Positions 17,924-26,397 of a stretch of 64,000 nucleotides of DNA are shown here, one piece after another. The notes under the pieces are model-generated. The model had not been told where the DNA came from. It saw only the letters and a program-made list of their open reading frames with translations, and searched no databases. The DNA lies in NCBI RefSeq assembly GCF_039524395.1, contig NZ_BAAAGO010000031.1; one strand, 5' to 3'. Source of the DNA: Micropruina glycogenica (GTDB lineage Bacteria; Actinomycetota; Actinomycetes; Propionibacteriales; Propionibacteriaceae). Every line of letters starts with the position of its first letter. The first letter of the stretch is position 1. Made by a program: the position numbers and the translations under genes.

Positions 17924-18388
17924 ATGCAGCTGCACAGCGAAGCCATTTCCGACGGCTCCACCATCGAACTCACCTATTGCGAACCCCAGTGCGGTGGCAG
18001 CAACGTCAGCCCCGACCTGACCTGGTCGGGCGCTCCAGAGGGCACGAAAAGCTACGCCGTGACCTGCTTCGACCCCGACGCCCCGACGGGCAGCGGCTGG
18101 TGGCACTGGATCGCCTTCGACATCGCCACGGCGCAGACGTCACTGTCGGCCGGGCAGGGCCCCGACGCCGCGATGCGGCAGTGGCGAAACGACTACGGCT
18201 ACGTCGGCTACGGCGGCCCGTGCCCGCCGCCAGGGCCGGCTCATCGATACGTGTTCACCGTGCACGCCCTCGATGTCGAGAAACTGGACGTCCCCGACGA
18301 GGCCACCAGCGCGGCCTGCCGGTTCACCCTGCTGTCCCACGCCATCGACAGCGCGTCGTTCACCGCCACGTTCGGCCTCGACGATTGA
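17924..18388 (+). CDS. YbhB/YbcL-family Raf-kinase-inhibitor-like protein (PEBP)
   Basis: 154 residues. The PEBP anion-binding motifs are present: NVSPDLTWSGAPEGTKSYAV, the FDPDAPTGSGWWHWIAFDI segment and YVGYGGPCPPPGPAHRYVFT. Bacterial members are cytoplasmic or periplasmic, bind small phosphorylated or anionic ligands, and have no settled function. No signal peptide is visible, so it should be cytoplasmic. The next gene begins one base after its stop, so the two are probably translated together. Confidence 0.9.
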   Translation: MQLHSEAISDGSTIELTYCEPQCGGSNVSPDLTWSGAPEGTKSYAVTCFDPDAPTGSGWWHWIAFDIATAQTSLSAGQGPDAAMRQWRNDYGYVGYGGPCPPPGPAHRYVFTVHALDVEKLDVPDEATSAACRFTLLSHAIDSASFTATFGLDD

Positions 18389-18389
18389 G

Positions 18390-18914
18390 ATGACCGAACC
18401 TGACGCGATCGAGCCCGACACCAAGGACTGGACCTGGGTGATCGAGCAGGGCTGCCCCGAATGCGGCTTCAACCCGCCCGAGCCCACCGAGGTGGCGCAG
18501 CGGGTGCGGGCCACGATTCCGCGGTTCGTGGCGGCGCTGCAGCGTGCCGACGCCGCCCAGCGCCATGATCCTGCTGTCTGGTCGACGCTCGAGTACGGCT
18601 GCCACGTGCGCGATGTGTGCGTGATCTTCGGCGCCCGGCTGCATCAGCTGCTCAGCGAGCCGAACCCCACCTTCGCCAATTGGGATCAGGACCAGACCGC
18701 GGTTGCCGATCGCTACCACGCGCAGCACCCCGGCACCGTGGCCGCAGAGTATGCCGAGGCGGCCGGGCACACCGCCGACGCCTTCGCCGCCGTCCGGGCC
18801 GATCAGTGGCAGCGCGCCGGCACCCGCAGCAACGGTTCGCAGTTCACCGTGGCCACCCTGGCGGTCTACTTTCTGCACGATCTGGAGCATCACCTGCACG
18901 ACGTGCACGGCTAG
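18390..18914 (+). CDS. DinB-superfamily protein
   Basis: 174 residues from ATG 18390, one base after the PEBP stop. The start DTKDWTWVIEQGCPECGFNP and the C-terminal FLHDLEHHLHDV are typical of an actinobacterial DinB-like four-helix family. Putative metal ligands are His in YGCHVRDV and the histidines of HDLEHHLHDV. DinB proteins are metal-dependent, often thiol-handling enzymes; the substrate here is unknown. Reading further upstream would overlap the PEBP gene in another frame, so this start is preferred. Confidence 0.8.
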   Translation: MTEPDAIEPDTKDWTWVIEQGCPECGFNPPEPTEVAQRVRATIPRFVAALQRADAAQRHDPAVWSTLEYGCHVRDVCVIFGARLHQLLSEPNPTFANWDQDQTAVADRYHAQHPGTVAAEYAEAAGHTADAFAAVRADQWQRAGTRSNGSQFTVATLAVYFLHDLEHHLHDVHG

Positions 18915-18944
18915 GCCGGGCGCGCTCACACGAAAGGACGTGCC

Positions 18945-19505
18945 TTGTCGAAACCACTTCTGCAGGTCATCATCGCCAGCGTCCGTCAAGGTCGTGTCGG
19001 CAAGCCGGTCGCCGATTACATCGTCGGCGCGATCGAGAACCGCGAGAAGTTCGCGGTCGAGGTGATCGATCTGGCCGAGGTGAACCTGCCGCTGATGGAC
19101 GAACCCAACCACCCACGCCTGGGCCGCTACACCCACGACCACACGAAGGCCTGGAGCGCGACCATCAGCCGGGGCGATGCGTACCTGATCGTGCTGCCCG
19201 AGTACAACTTCTCGTTCACCGGGCCGCTGAAGAACGCGCTCGACCACCTCAGCAAAGAATGGGCGGGCAAGCCGGTGGCGCTGGCCAGCTACGGCGGCAT
19301 CAGCGGCGGCCTGCGCGCGGCCACCGCGCTCAGCCCGGTGCTCGGGGCTTTGGGGCTGGTCACGGCACGCGCGGCGATCGCGATTCCCTGGGTGCGCACG
19401 CACGTCGAGCACGAAGCGTTCGTGGGTTACGAAGCCATCGACGCCAGCATCGACGCGGTCTACGCCGAGCTCGTGCGGCTGCACGACCTGCTCGCCGGCC
19501 ACTGA
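18945..19505 (+). CDS. NAD(P)H-dependent FMN reductase
   Basis: 186 residues from a TTG start, with GAAAGGA seven bases upstream. The flavodoxin-like FMN_red motifs are clear: IIASVRQGRVGKPVADYIVG at the N-terminus (phosphate-binding loop) and LPEYNFSFTGPLKNALDHLS in the middle (isoalloxazine contact), followed by GKPVALASYGGISGGLRA. It reduces flavins or quinones and other small acceptors with NAD(P)H in the cytoplasm. It is followed immediately by the DUF4031-HD gene. Confidence 0.9.
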   Translation: MSKPLLQVIIASVRQGRVGKPVADYIVGAIENREKFAVEVIDLAEVNLPLMDEPNHPRLGRYTHDHTKAWSATISRGDAYLIVLPEYNFSFTGPLKNALDHLSKEWAGKPVALASYGGISGGLRAATALSPVLGALGLVTARAAIAIPWVRTHVEHEAFVGYEAIDASIDAVYAELVRLHDLLAGH

Positions 19506-19506
19506 C

Positions 19507-20400
19507 ATGGCGGTGCTGGTCGATCCCCCGCGCTGGCCCGCCCACGGCACGCAGTTCGGCCACCTGGTGTCTGACACCTCGTTGGACGAGTTGCATGCCT
19601 TCGCCCGCGCCGCCGGGCTGCCCGCCCGGGCCTTCGACCACGACCACTACGACGTGCCGGTGGCCCGCTACCCCGATCTGATCGCCCAGGGCGCGGTCGA
19701 GGTGAGCCCGACCGAGTTGCTGCGGCGACTGGTCGCGGGCGGCTTGCGGGTGCGTCCGGCCGACCGCACCCCACGTCGTCCGGCCGCTCGTGAGGCGCTG
19801 GTCGCGGCGTGGCAGCGACTGGGGCTGCCCGGCAACGAGGCGGTGCGCGACGACCTGCTCGAGCGCTGGAGCGAACCGCACCGCCGCTACCACGACGTGA
19901 GGCACCTGGCGCAGTGCCTGCAGGCGCTGGACGCGCTGTGCGCACCCGATCCCGTCCCCCGCCCGGTGCTGCTGGCCGCCTGGCTGCACGACGCGGTGTA
20001 CCAGGGCGAGCCGGGCGCCGACGAGCGCGCGTCGGCCGCGCTGGCCCCTGCGTTGCTCGGCGGGCTGATCGGCGACGACGAGGTCGCCGAGGTGAGCCGG
20101 CTGGTGCTCGGCACGATCGACCACGACCCGGCCCCCGACGACCGCAACGGGCAGTTGCTGAGCGACGCCGACCTGTCGGTGCTGGCCCTGAACCGCGGCC
20201 GCTACCACGTGTATGTGCGCGACGTCCGCGACGAGTACGCGCGCTTCGACGACGAGCAGTTCGCGAAGGGCCGCCTGCGCGTCATCGATGACCTGTTGGG
20301 CCGCGAGCAGTTGTTCAGAACAGAGCGTGGCCGGGCCCTGTGGCAGCAGGCGGCCCGGGCGAACCTGGCCGAGGAGCGCACCCGCTGGCCCCTATCGTGA
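19507..20400 (+). CDS. DUF4031 - HD-domain fusion protein
   Basis: 297 residues. Residues 1-90 are a DUF4031 domain (MAVLVDPPRWPAHGTQFGHL ... FDHDHYDVPVARYPDLIAQG). Residues 95-290 resemble the predicted metal-dependent HD phosphohydrolase family: RYHDVRHL, AAWLHDAVYQ, LGTIDHDP and LLSDADLSVL supply the histidine/aspartate metal ligands. Nucleotide or small phosphate ester hydrolysis is the likely chemistry of the HD part; DUF4031 has no known role. It starts one base after the FMN reductase stop and is followed by a membrane protein gene four bases on. Confidence 0.82.
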   Translation: MAVLVDPPRWPAHGTQFGHLVSDTSLDELHAFARAAGLPARAFDHDHYDVPVARYPDLIAQGAVEVSPTELLRRLVAGGLRVRPADRTPRRPAAREALVAAWQRLGLPGNEAVRDDLLERWSEPHRRYHDVRHLAQCLQALDALCAPDPVPRPVLLAAWLHDAVYQGEPGADERASAALAPALLGGLIGDDEVAEVSRLVLGTIDHDPAPDDRNGQLLSDADLSVLALNRGRYHVYVRDVRDEYARFDDEQFAKGRLRVIDDLLGREQLFRTERGRALWQQAARANLAEERTRWPLS

Positions 20401-20404
20401 AGCC

Positions 20405-21091
20405 ATGCTCCCGCGCGCACGCTGGCTCGACCTCGGGTGGGCACTGTTCACCAATCTGTTCGTGCTGGCCGGAGTGCTGGCCTGGGGCTGGCCACCGGGC
20501 AACGTGCTGGTGTTGTTCTGGGTCGAGAACGTGATTCTGGGCGTCGTGACCGCGGTGCGCATCGCCACCGCCCAGGGCGGGTTGCAGCCCGGCGCGCCGA
20601 CTGGATCGCGGGTCGCGAAGGTGCTCTTCTTCACGGTGCACTACGGCATTTTCGCGCTGGTGCACGGCGTGTTCGCCGGCATCATCGCCGTCTCGATCGG
20701 CATGCAGGTGGGCTTCTGGTCGCTCGCGGTGCCCGCCCTGCTGATCGCCCTGCGTTACGTGGTCGACCTGGCCACCACGTGGTTCATCGGCGAGCAGCGG
20801 CGCACCGTCACCCCCGACCAGGCCTTCACCGCACCCTACCCACGGCTGTTCGTGCTGCATCTCACCACGCTGCTGGGTTTCTTTCTGGTCATGTCGCAGC
20901 TGGGTCGCCGCCCGGGCACCGGTCCCGTCGGCGACGTCCTGGGCTGGCTGGCCGCGCACGGCCTGCCGGTCACCACCGGTGCCCTGGTCGTCACCCTGCT
21001 GATGGTGATCAAGACCATCGCCGATCTGGTGGTGATGAACCCGCGTCCCCGTGAAGGCGGGCTTCGATGGAAGTTCGATTTCGGCATGTGA
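20405..21091 (+). CDS. DUF6498-like integral membrane protein
   Basis: 228 residues from ATG 20405. Roughly five or six membrane segments. The sequence LGWALFTNLFVLAGVLAWGW, then VLVLFWVENVILGVVTAVRI and KVLFFTVHYGIFALVHGVFA, fits the family in which a WVEN motif and a histidine in HYGIF lie at membrane faces. Function unknown. The ending FDFGM just precedes a small hairpin. It is the last gene of a run of five tightly packed genes beginning at the PEBP gene. Confidence 0.7.
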   Translation: MLPRARWLDLGWALFTNLFVLAGVLAWGWPPGNVLVLFWVENVILGVVTAVRIATAQGGLQPGAPTGSRVAKVLFFTVHYGIFALVHGVFAGIIAVSIGMQVGFWSLAVPALLIALRYVVDLATTWFIGEQRRTVTPDQAFTAPYPRLFVLHLTTLLGFFLVMSQLGRRPGTGPVGDVLGWLAAHGLPVTTGALVVTLLMVIKTIADLVVMNPRPREGGLRWKFDFGM

Positions 21092-21118
21092 CCCCACGTC
21101 TCCCGGCGAGTCTGGGGT
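21091..21118 (+). terminator. Possible hairpin after the membrane protein gene
   Basis: ACCCCA at 21091-21096 pairs with TGGGGT at 21113-21118 around a 16-base loop that can form a further CTC/GAG pair. It begins in the stop codon. There is no T-run, so termination is only a suggestion. Confidence 0.3.
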
Positions 21119-21126
21119 GACCCCCT

Positions 21127-21153
21127 CACGTCCCGGCGGATGCCGGGATCTCC
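21127..21153. repeat. REP-like palindrome (core CCCGGCGnnnGCCGGGA)
   Basis: The stretch contains CCCGGCGGATGCCGGGATCT, a GC-rich imperfect hairpin. The same core recurs near 31951 and at 57233-57260 in this window, with the shared flank CGTC before it and ATCTC after two of the copies. It lies between two genes and is probably a member of a dispersed palindromic repeat family. Confidence 0.6.
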
Positions 21154-21178
21154 TTTGACGGTGGTTTATCGTGGGCGG

Positions 21179-21967
21179 GTGCCCCACCCGCTGCGACTGA
21201 CCGGCTTGGTCGCCGTCCTCGTGCTGACCGGTTGTTCGGCCTCCGCGCCGGCCGCATCGCAGTCCACAGCGCCTTCGCCGACCACCACGGCCGTGACGTC
21301 GGCGAGCCCAGCCGCTTCGTCCGCCTCGCCCAGCGCCACGACCGCTGCTTCGACGACCGCGACCAAGCCGACGCCCAGCCCGTCCACGACCACCGCGCCC
21401 AAAGACACCCGGACGGCAGCCCAACGCAATCAGCCGTTCACGGTGAACGGCATCGCGGTGGTGTCGAAGAAGCACCCGATCAACGCCGCCTACCGCCGCA
21501 CCAGTGTCACCTCACCCAACGGACTGACCAAACAGACCCGGGCGGCGCTCACCGACATGGTGGCTGCGGCTCGCAAGCAGGGCGTGCGCATTCTGGTGCG
21601 CAGCGGCTACCGCAGCTACGCCCTGCAGGCCCAGATTCTGGCCAGCAAGATTCGCGAGTACGGTAGCGAAACGCTGGCCCGGCGCTACAACGCGGCGCCC
21701 GGACGCAGTGAGCACCAGACCGGGCTGGCCGTCGACCTGTGGGACGGCGTCACCTGGGGCGTCGGCATTCGCAACACCCGCATCGGCAAATGGTTGTGGG
21801 CCAACGCCTGGCGTTACGGGTTCATTCTGCGATACCCGAACGGCAAGGAGAAGATCACCGGCTACGCGTTCGAGCCCTGGCACTACCGCTACATCGGTGG
21901 CGCCGACGCCAAGAGATTCGGCGCCAACACCAACCTCACCCTCGAGGAGTACCTGGGTATCGCCTGA
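21179..21967 (+). CDS. VanY-family D-alanyl-D-alanine carboxypeptidase lipoprotein
   Basis: 262 residues from GTG 21179; the open frame begins at 21140, but the lipoprotein signal (LRLTGLVAVLVLTGC) fits this start. The lipobox LTGC marks lipid anchoring outside the membrane. A long threonine/serine/alanine linker leads to a peptidase M15B domain: SGYRS, SEHQTGLAVDLWDG with zinc-binding His and Asp, and EPWHYRY with the third zinc histidine and catalytic glutamate. It trims the terminal D-alanine from peptidoglycan stem peptides. It stands alone; no vancomycin-resistance genes are near. Confidence 0.88.
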   Translation: MPHPLRLTGLVAVLVLTGCSASAPAASQSTAPSPTTTAVTSASPAASSASPSATTAASTTATKPTPSPSTTTAPKDTRTAAQRNQPFTVNGIAVVSKKHPINAAYRRTSVTSPNGLTKQTRAALTDMVAAARKQGVRILVRSGYRSYALQAQILASKIREYGSETLARRYNAAPGRSEHQTGLAVDLWDGVTWGVGIRNTRIGKWLWANAWRYGFILRYPNGKEKITGYAFEPWHYRYIGGADAKRFGANTNLTLEEYLGIA

Positions 21968-22355
21968 TCCGTTGGCTCCGCAACACCATTCACGAACCCA
22001 CATCTATGTTGCATGAATGTTTGTTCTGGCGAAGGGCCACGTCGCTGTTGGTCACCCTTCCGGGCACTGGACAGACGAGTTCACGAGTGCTACAAGCACC
22101 TGGCGAAATGCCTGGTCAGAGCCTGAACGTTGGCGAGCCCGGGAAGGACAGGGGATGCGTCCTGCATTGGACGCGGTCGGCTTTTCAATCCTTTGCCGAC
22201 TCTTGAAGAAGTCACTTCCCGGGCTCCTTGTATGTGACTCTAGACGGCCGGAGCCCACAATCCAATAGCCGCCGGCAGCACTTGGCCAACTCACAGGATC
22301 GTGGCGGTGCGGCCGCTATTCTGCTGTCAGCCGAAGCGACGAAGGAGCCTCCCCG
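21968..22355. other. Intergenic stretch with a 12-base inverted repeat
   Basis: No convincing gene in about 390 bases. GAGCCCGGGAAG at 22135-22146 is matched exactly in inverse at 22215-22226, 68 bases apart. Such long-range complementarity in a region of otherwise mixed composition could close the stem of a small structured RNA or mark a decayed element. An open frame at 22017-22268 has no recognisable protein features. Confidence 0.35.
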
Positions 22356-23243
22356 ATGTCCACCGAGCCGACCACGGCCGAGGTGTTGGCGGTGATCGTG
22401 GCCCTGGTGAACGGCGAACCCTGCGTGCTGACCCTGCCCGACGCTCCGCGGCTGCCTTCGGGGCCGTTGCTGCCGTCGCACCGTTCGCTGCAGACCGCCG
22501 TCCGGGCCTGGGTCGAAGAGCAAACGGGTCTGGGCGTCGGTTACCTGGAGCAGCTCTACACCTTCGCCGATCGCGATCGCGACGGCAGCGGCGCGCGCAC
22601 CATCTCGGTGTCGTACCTGGGCCTCGTGCGCGGGCCGCGGGTAGGGGCGGGCTCGTGGCAGAGCTGGTACGAGTTGTTCCCCTGGGAGGACCATCGCGAC
22701 GGCGGCACGCTGGTAGCCGACACCATCGCCCCCGCGTTACGGGCCTGGGCCAGCCACGGCTCGTCGCGGGCCCGTCGCCAACGCTGCGCAATCACCTTCG
22801 GGTTGGACGACCGGGCCTGGCAGCCCGATCTGACCCTGCAGCGCTACGAAGTGCTGTTCGAGGCCGGCCTGGTGCCCGAATCGCCGGACGCACCCCACGA
22901 CACCGACCTGCCCGGCGAGCGCATGCACGGCGACCACCGGCGCGTGCTCGCCACCGGCATCGCCCGACTGCGGGCCAAGATTCAGTATCGACCCGTCGTG
23001 TTCGAACTGATGCCCGCCACGTTCACCCTGGGTCAGTTGCAGTCGTGCGTCGAGGCGCTGGCGGGCCAGCCCGTGCACACGCAGAACTTCCGCCGGCTGG
23101 TCGAGCAGCAGCACCTGGTCGAAGACACCGGCGAACTGGCCGGCACCGGGGGCCGTCCGGCGCGCCTGTATCGGTTTCGTCGCGAGGTGCTGCAAGAGCG
23201 TCAGGCCGCCGGCACCAAGTTGCCGACGACGCGGGCACGCTGA
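22356..23243 (+). CDS. nrtR: NrtR-type Nudix-related transcriptional regulator
   Basis: 295 residues. The N-terminal half is a Nudix fold with a degenerate Nudix box (HRSLQTAVRAWVEEQTGLGV), the state typical of regulators that bind rather than hydrolyse ADP-ribose compounds. The C-terminal winged helix (FTLGQLQSCVEALAGQPVHT, then NFRRLVEQQHLVEDTGE and GGRPARLYRF) is the NrtR signature. Family members repress NAD biosynthesis or salvage genes and are released by ADP-ribose or a related ligand. The nadABC operon lies about 13 kb downstream with a palindrome over its promoter, a likely target. A Nudix hydrolase with an extra domain is the alternative. Confidence 0.8.
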   Translation: MSTEPTTAEVLAVIVALVNGEPCVLTLPDAPRLPSGPLLPSHRSLQTAVRAWVEEQTGLGVGYLEQLYTFADRDRDGSGARTISVSYLGLVRGPRVGAGSWQSWYELFPWEDHRDGGTLVADTIAPALRAWASHGSSRARRQRCAITFGLDDRAWQPDLTLQRYEVLFEAGLVPESPDAPHDTDLPGERMHGDHRRVLATGIARLRAKIQYRPVVFELMPATFTLGQLQSCVEALAGQPVHTQNFRRLVEQQHLVEDTGELAGTGGRPARLYRFRREVLQERQAAGTKLPTTRAR

Positions 23244-23297
23244 GGCCCGCACGACATGGCCTGAACCGCTCGTCGTTAGGCTGGCGCGGGGAGTTCG

Positions 23298-23744
23298 GTG
23301 TTCAGATCGACTCGTTGGTACTGGTGGCCCTGGGACTTCGGCGTGCTGCTGTTCTCAGGCACCTTCGCCTGGCTGCTGTTTCGCACCACGCAGGGCACCG
23401 GCGGCCTCTGGGTGTGGACTCAGTTGCTGGGCACCGCGGTGCTCGTGATCGCCAGCGCGGTTCGGGTGCGAGGTGGGCTGGACGTAGGCCCGGACGGCCT
23501 GCTGATTGGCGCGGTTGCCCCGTTCGCGTGGGGTTCGATCGGGTTCGATCGGTCGAGATGGGGCCCATGAGCGCCCTCCCTGGCGGAGCTCCTGGAGTTT
23601 CTCGATCCCTATCGCGAACGGGTCGTGGTGCGTATTCGCTTTTCACCGCCCGGCGCGGCCACGACCGTTTCAGGCGTCGTGGCGTTGAACCCAGGTGAAG
23701 AAACCGCCCTGCTGCACGCCCTCAGGCACGCTGGAGTAGCTGCG
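23298..23744 (+). pseudogene. Broken small membrane protein gene (two segments, in-frame stop)
   Basis: A 90-codon frame from 23298 encodes two membrane segments (DFGVLLFSGTFAWLLF; VWTQLLGTAVLVIASAV) and VGPDGLLIGAVAPFAWGSIG, resembling the start of a membrane PH-like domain. It stops at TGA 23568-23570. The same frame then continues as protein-like sequence (LAELLEFLDPYRERVVVRIR) to about 23744. A tandem GGGTTCGATC duplication lies at the break. Either a nonsense change or a pair of compensating shifts split one gene. The end is approximate. The first part could instead be a short intact protein. Confidence 0.4.
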
Positions 23745-23961
23745 CTCGGGTGCGTTCGTCGTAGTCCTTGGCAGTTGCGCCCTTGCGGCCGGCAGCCTCC
23801 GCGAGGTGTTGGTGGCTGCGTTCGAGATGCGGGCGGCCTTTTCCTTGCTGGCGCCACGGCGACCACAGCGCTCGGGTGTCGACTGGTGGGTGCCGCGGAA
23901 CCGGATGCCAGGTACTCATGTTGGCAAACCCCTTGCAGCGCGGGCGAAAGCGGTGCATCAT
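23722..23961 (-). pseudogene. Frameshifted remnant of a small DUF7218/Rho-N-like protein
   Basis: Two leftward reading frames each hold part of a recognisable motif: GASKEKAARISNAATN in one and AAGRKGATAKDYDERTRAQL in the other. In small actinobacterial proteins of this kind these segments follow one another (GxSKEKAARIxN, then GRKGGKxxxYxxWTxxELxxRA), so the gene has suffered a frameshift and has lost its C-terminal end. The family match is from memory and moderate. It overlaps the end of the broken gene to the left, which supports decay at this island edge. Confidence 0.45.
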
Positions 23962-23965
23962 TGCC

Positions 23966-23988
23966 CATGACGTCTCTATAACGTGATG
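23966..23988. promoter_or_regulatory. Candidate operator upstream of frlB
   Basis: CATGACGT, seven bases, ACGTGATG: an inverted repeat with seven of eight arm positions matching. It ends 12 bases before the frlB ATG and includes TATAAC, a possible -10 element. It is a reasonable binding site for the GntR regulator encoded at the end of the operon. Confidence 0.4.
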
Positions 23989-24000
23989 CGAAAGGAAGTC

Positions 24001-24999
24001 ATGAATCCCCCTGAAGTTTTGACCCCCGAACGGATCGACGAGCGGGTCTCAGCCGCCGTCGACGCCCTCCGTTCCCGACCACAGATCAGCAACGTCTTCC
24101 TGACGGCGTGCGGTGGCTCGTTCGCGCTGATGATGCCTCTGCAGCACGTCCTTCAGTCGTCGACGGTTCTCGAGGCTCACGCGCTGAACGCCCGCGAATT
24201 CACGACACGCGCGCCGAAGTCGCTCGGCCCGAACAGCCTCGTCGTCCTTTGCTCCCACTCCGGCGACACGCCAGAAACCGTCGAGGCGGCCAGGTTCGCC
24301 CGGGAGCAAGGCGCCCTCACCATCGCCCTGACGCACGAGCTCGAATCCCCGCTCGCACTGGCGTCCGAGTTCGTCATTGGCTATCAGCATGGCGACGCCA
24401 AGCGCTACGCCTACACGTCGGCACCAATCCTTTACCGAATCATCCATGCGCTCGTGGACCGCGCAACGAGTTCGTCAACCTTGGCGCCGGCCACCGATGC
24501 GGTCGCTGCGCTGGATGGCATTGTGGAGGGTCTGCTGGCCGCGCACTACGACCGAGCGGACGCCTGGGCGAAGGCCCACGCCCGTTCCGGACTCATCTAC
24601 ACGCTAGGATCCGGACCCAACTACGGCAGCGCGTACTCGTTCGCGATCTGTCTGCTTCAGGAGATGCTCTGGGTGCACAGCCAGGGCATCAACAGCGCCG
24701 AGTACTTCCACGGTCCCTTCGAGATCACCGACTTCGACGTGCCGTTCATCGACCTCCTCGGTCTTGGGGTCTCGCGTCCGATCGACGAGCGCACCCACGC
24801 GTTCCTCGTCACGAAGTCCGACGACGTCCTGACCCTGGACGCCGCAGAGTGGGATCTCGCCCTAGTTCCCGAGGCGCTGCGTCCCTCCTTCGCGCACCTG
24901 GTGTTCACCCCGCTGCTACGGCTCTATGCCGAACGTCTTGCCGACCACAGAGGTCACCCGCTGTCTGTCCGCCGCTACATGTGGCGCATGGAATACTGA
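24001..24999 (+). CDS. frlB: Fructoselysine-6-phosphate deglycase-like SIS-domain protein
   Basis: 332 residues from ATG 24001, with AAAGGAAG upstream; the frame extends to 23983. Two SIS domains: FLTACGGSFALMMPLQHV and LCSHSGDTPETVEAARFAR in the first, IYTLGSGPNYGSAYSFAI and QGINSAEYFHGPFEI in the second. FrlB-type enzymes split phosphorylated Amadori products (glycated amino acids) into glucose 6-phosphate and the amino acid. First gene of frlB-frlO-frlN-frlM-frlD, the Bacillus subtilis order. The exact amino acid (lysine or alpha-glycated) cannot be told from sequence. Confidence 0.85.
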   Translation: MNPPEVLTPERIDERVSAAVDALRSRPQISNVFLTACGGSFALMMPLQHVLQSSTVLEAHALNAREFTTRAPKSLGPNSLVVLCSHSGDTPETVEAARFAREQGALTIALTHELESPLALASEFVIGYQHGDAKRYAYTSAPILYRIIHALVDRATSSSTLAPATDAVAALDGIVEGLLAAHYDRADAWAKAHARSGLIYTLGSGPNYGSAYSFAICLLQEMLWVHSQGINSAEYFHGPFEITDFDVPFIDLLGLGVSRPIDERTHAFLVTKSDDVLTLDAAEWDLALVPEALRPSFAHLVFTPLLRLYAERLADHRGHPLSVRRYMWRMEY

Positions 25000-25012
25000 A
25001 AGGCATCTGAAC

Positions 25013-26302
25013 ATGATCAATCGCCGGAACTTCCTCCTCGGAACCGCCGCCGTCGCCGTCGCCGGAGGCGTGGCCGCCTGTTCGTCGACGAGCGGAGGGT
25101 CGACTGCCACCACCGGCGCGGGCGCAACGACCGAGCTCACTCTGTTCCACCGCTGGCCGATGGAGCCAAAGAACGGCTACTTCGAGTCGCTGGTCAAGAA
25201 GTTCACCGCTGCCAACCCGGGCATTTCGGTGAAGATCGACAAGGTGATCAACGACACCTACAAGGACAAGGTGCGTGTCAGCGTCGGCTCACCGCAAGCC
25301 CCTGATGTCTTCTTCTCCTGGAGCGGCTCCTTCGCGGCGTCCCTCGTCGCGACCGGCAACGTGCTGGAACTGGACGACATCCTGACCAAGGATGCTGCGT
25401 TCAAGTCCCAGTTCGTGGCCAACCAACTGCCGCCGTTCCAGGTGGGCGGCAAGCAGGTGGGGCTCCCGATCGGCATGATCGGAAAGTTCTGGTTCTTCAA
25501 CAAGAAGCTCTTCGCGGACCAGGGTGTCACTCCGCCCCAGACCTGGCAGGAATTGCTTGACGCCGCTGCCAAGTTCAAGGCCGCCGGGATCCTGCCCATC
25601 GCCTACGGCTCCAAGGATCAGTGGACGATCGCGCACTACGTCGGGACGCTCAACCAGCGCATCCTGGACCCCGCGGTCACGAAGAAGGACTACGAGCCGA
25701 AGACTGGGGAGTTCACCGACCCCGGCTACGTCGACGCGCTCCAGCGGTTCGCCGACCTGCTGCCGTACATGACCCCGACCCCGAACGCGGTGGCCCATCA
25801 GCAGGCGCGGGACGGGTTCATCGCAGGTAAGGCCGCGATGATGTATCTGGAGGGCGCCGAGTACGACTACTTCAAGGGCAGCAGTCTGGAGTGGGGTACG
25901 TTCAACTTCCCGAGCATGCCCGGCGGGAAGGGTGACCAATCGCAACTGACCGGTGCGCCGGAGGGCTTCATGATCGCGAAGAACTCCAAGCACCCCGAGG
26001 AGGCGGTCAAGCTGTTCAAGTTCCTGCTCAGCGAGGCGATGGGCGTCGAGTGGACGAACCAGACAGGTGAGCTGACGGCGATCAAGGGCGGCGTCGACAG
26101 GTCCAGCGCGCCTGACAGCGTCAAGGAGATGGCGAACAACATTGCCGCCTCCAGCGAGATGACGCCCTGGCTCGACAACGCGCTCGACCAGCGTCTGGTG
26201 TCCACCTACCTCAGCGAGACGCAGCTGCTTCTCGGTGGACAGAAGACGCCGACCGATGTCATGCAGGCGGTTCAGGCGACCGCCAAGAAGGTCCGCGGCT
26301 GA
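25013..26302 (+). CDS. frlO: Sugar/Amadori ABC transporter substrate-binding lipoprotein
   Basis: 429 residues from ATG 25013; the GAAAGG ribosome site overlaps the frlB stop. The signal MINRRNFLLGTAAVAVAGGV contains an RR motif (possible Tat export) and a lipobox before Cys in VAACSS. The mature part is a family-1 solute-binding protein (LTLFHRWPMEPKNGYFESLV, APDVFFSWSG). It captures the glycated compound outside the membrane and hands it to the two permeases encoded next. The substrate is inferred from the flanking frlB and frlD homologues; a plain sugar is not excluded. Confidence 0.82.
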   Translation: MINRRNFLLGTAAVAVAGGVAACSSTSGGSTATTGAGATTELTLFHRWPMEPKNGYFESLVKKFTAANPGISVKIDKVINDTYKDKVRVSVGSPQAPDVFFSWSGSFAASLVATGNVLELDDILTKDAAFKSQFVANQLPPFQVGGKQVGLPIGMIGKFWFFNKKLFADQGVTPPQTWQELLDAAAKFKAAGILPIAYGSKDQWTIAHYVGTLNQRILDPAVTKKDYEPKTGEFTDPGYVDALQRFADLLPYMTPTPNAVAHQQARDGFIAGKAAMMYLEGAEYDYFKGSSLEWGTFNFPSMPGGKGDQSQLTGAPEGFMIAKNSKHPEEAVKLFKFLLSEAMGVEWTNQTGELTAIKGGVDRSSAPDSVKEMANNIAASSEMTPWLDNALDQRLVSTYLSETQLLLGGQKTPTDVMQAVQATAKKVRG

Positions 26303-26397
26303 GCCTCTCGGTCCTGGTCGGGTCCCCGGGCCCGACCGGGCCGCCCCCGCGACGGCGCCCGCTGATCGCGTCCGCCCCTCAGGCGAAAGGAGACGAC

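Noticed and set aside
22017..22268. Possible 83-residue protein
   Set aside because: No domain, signal or ribosome site, and it crosses an inverted repeat.
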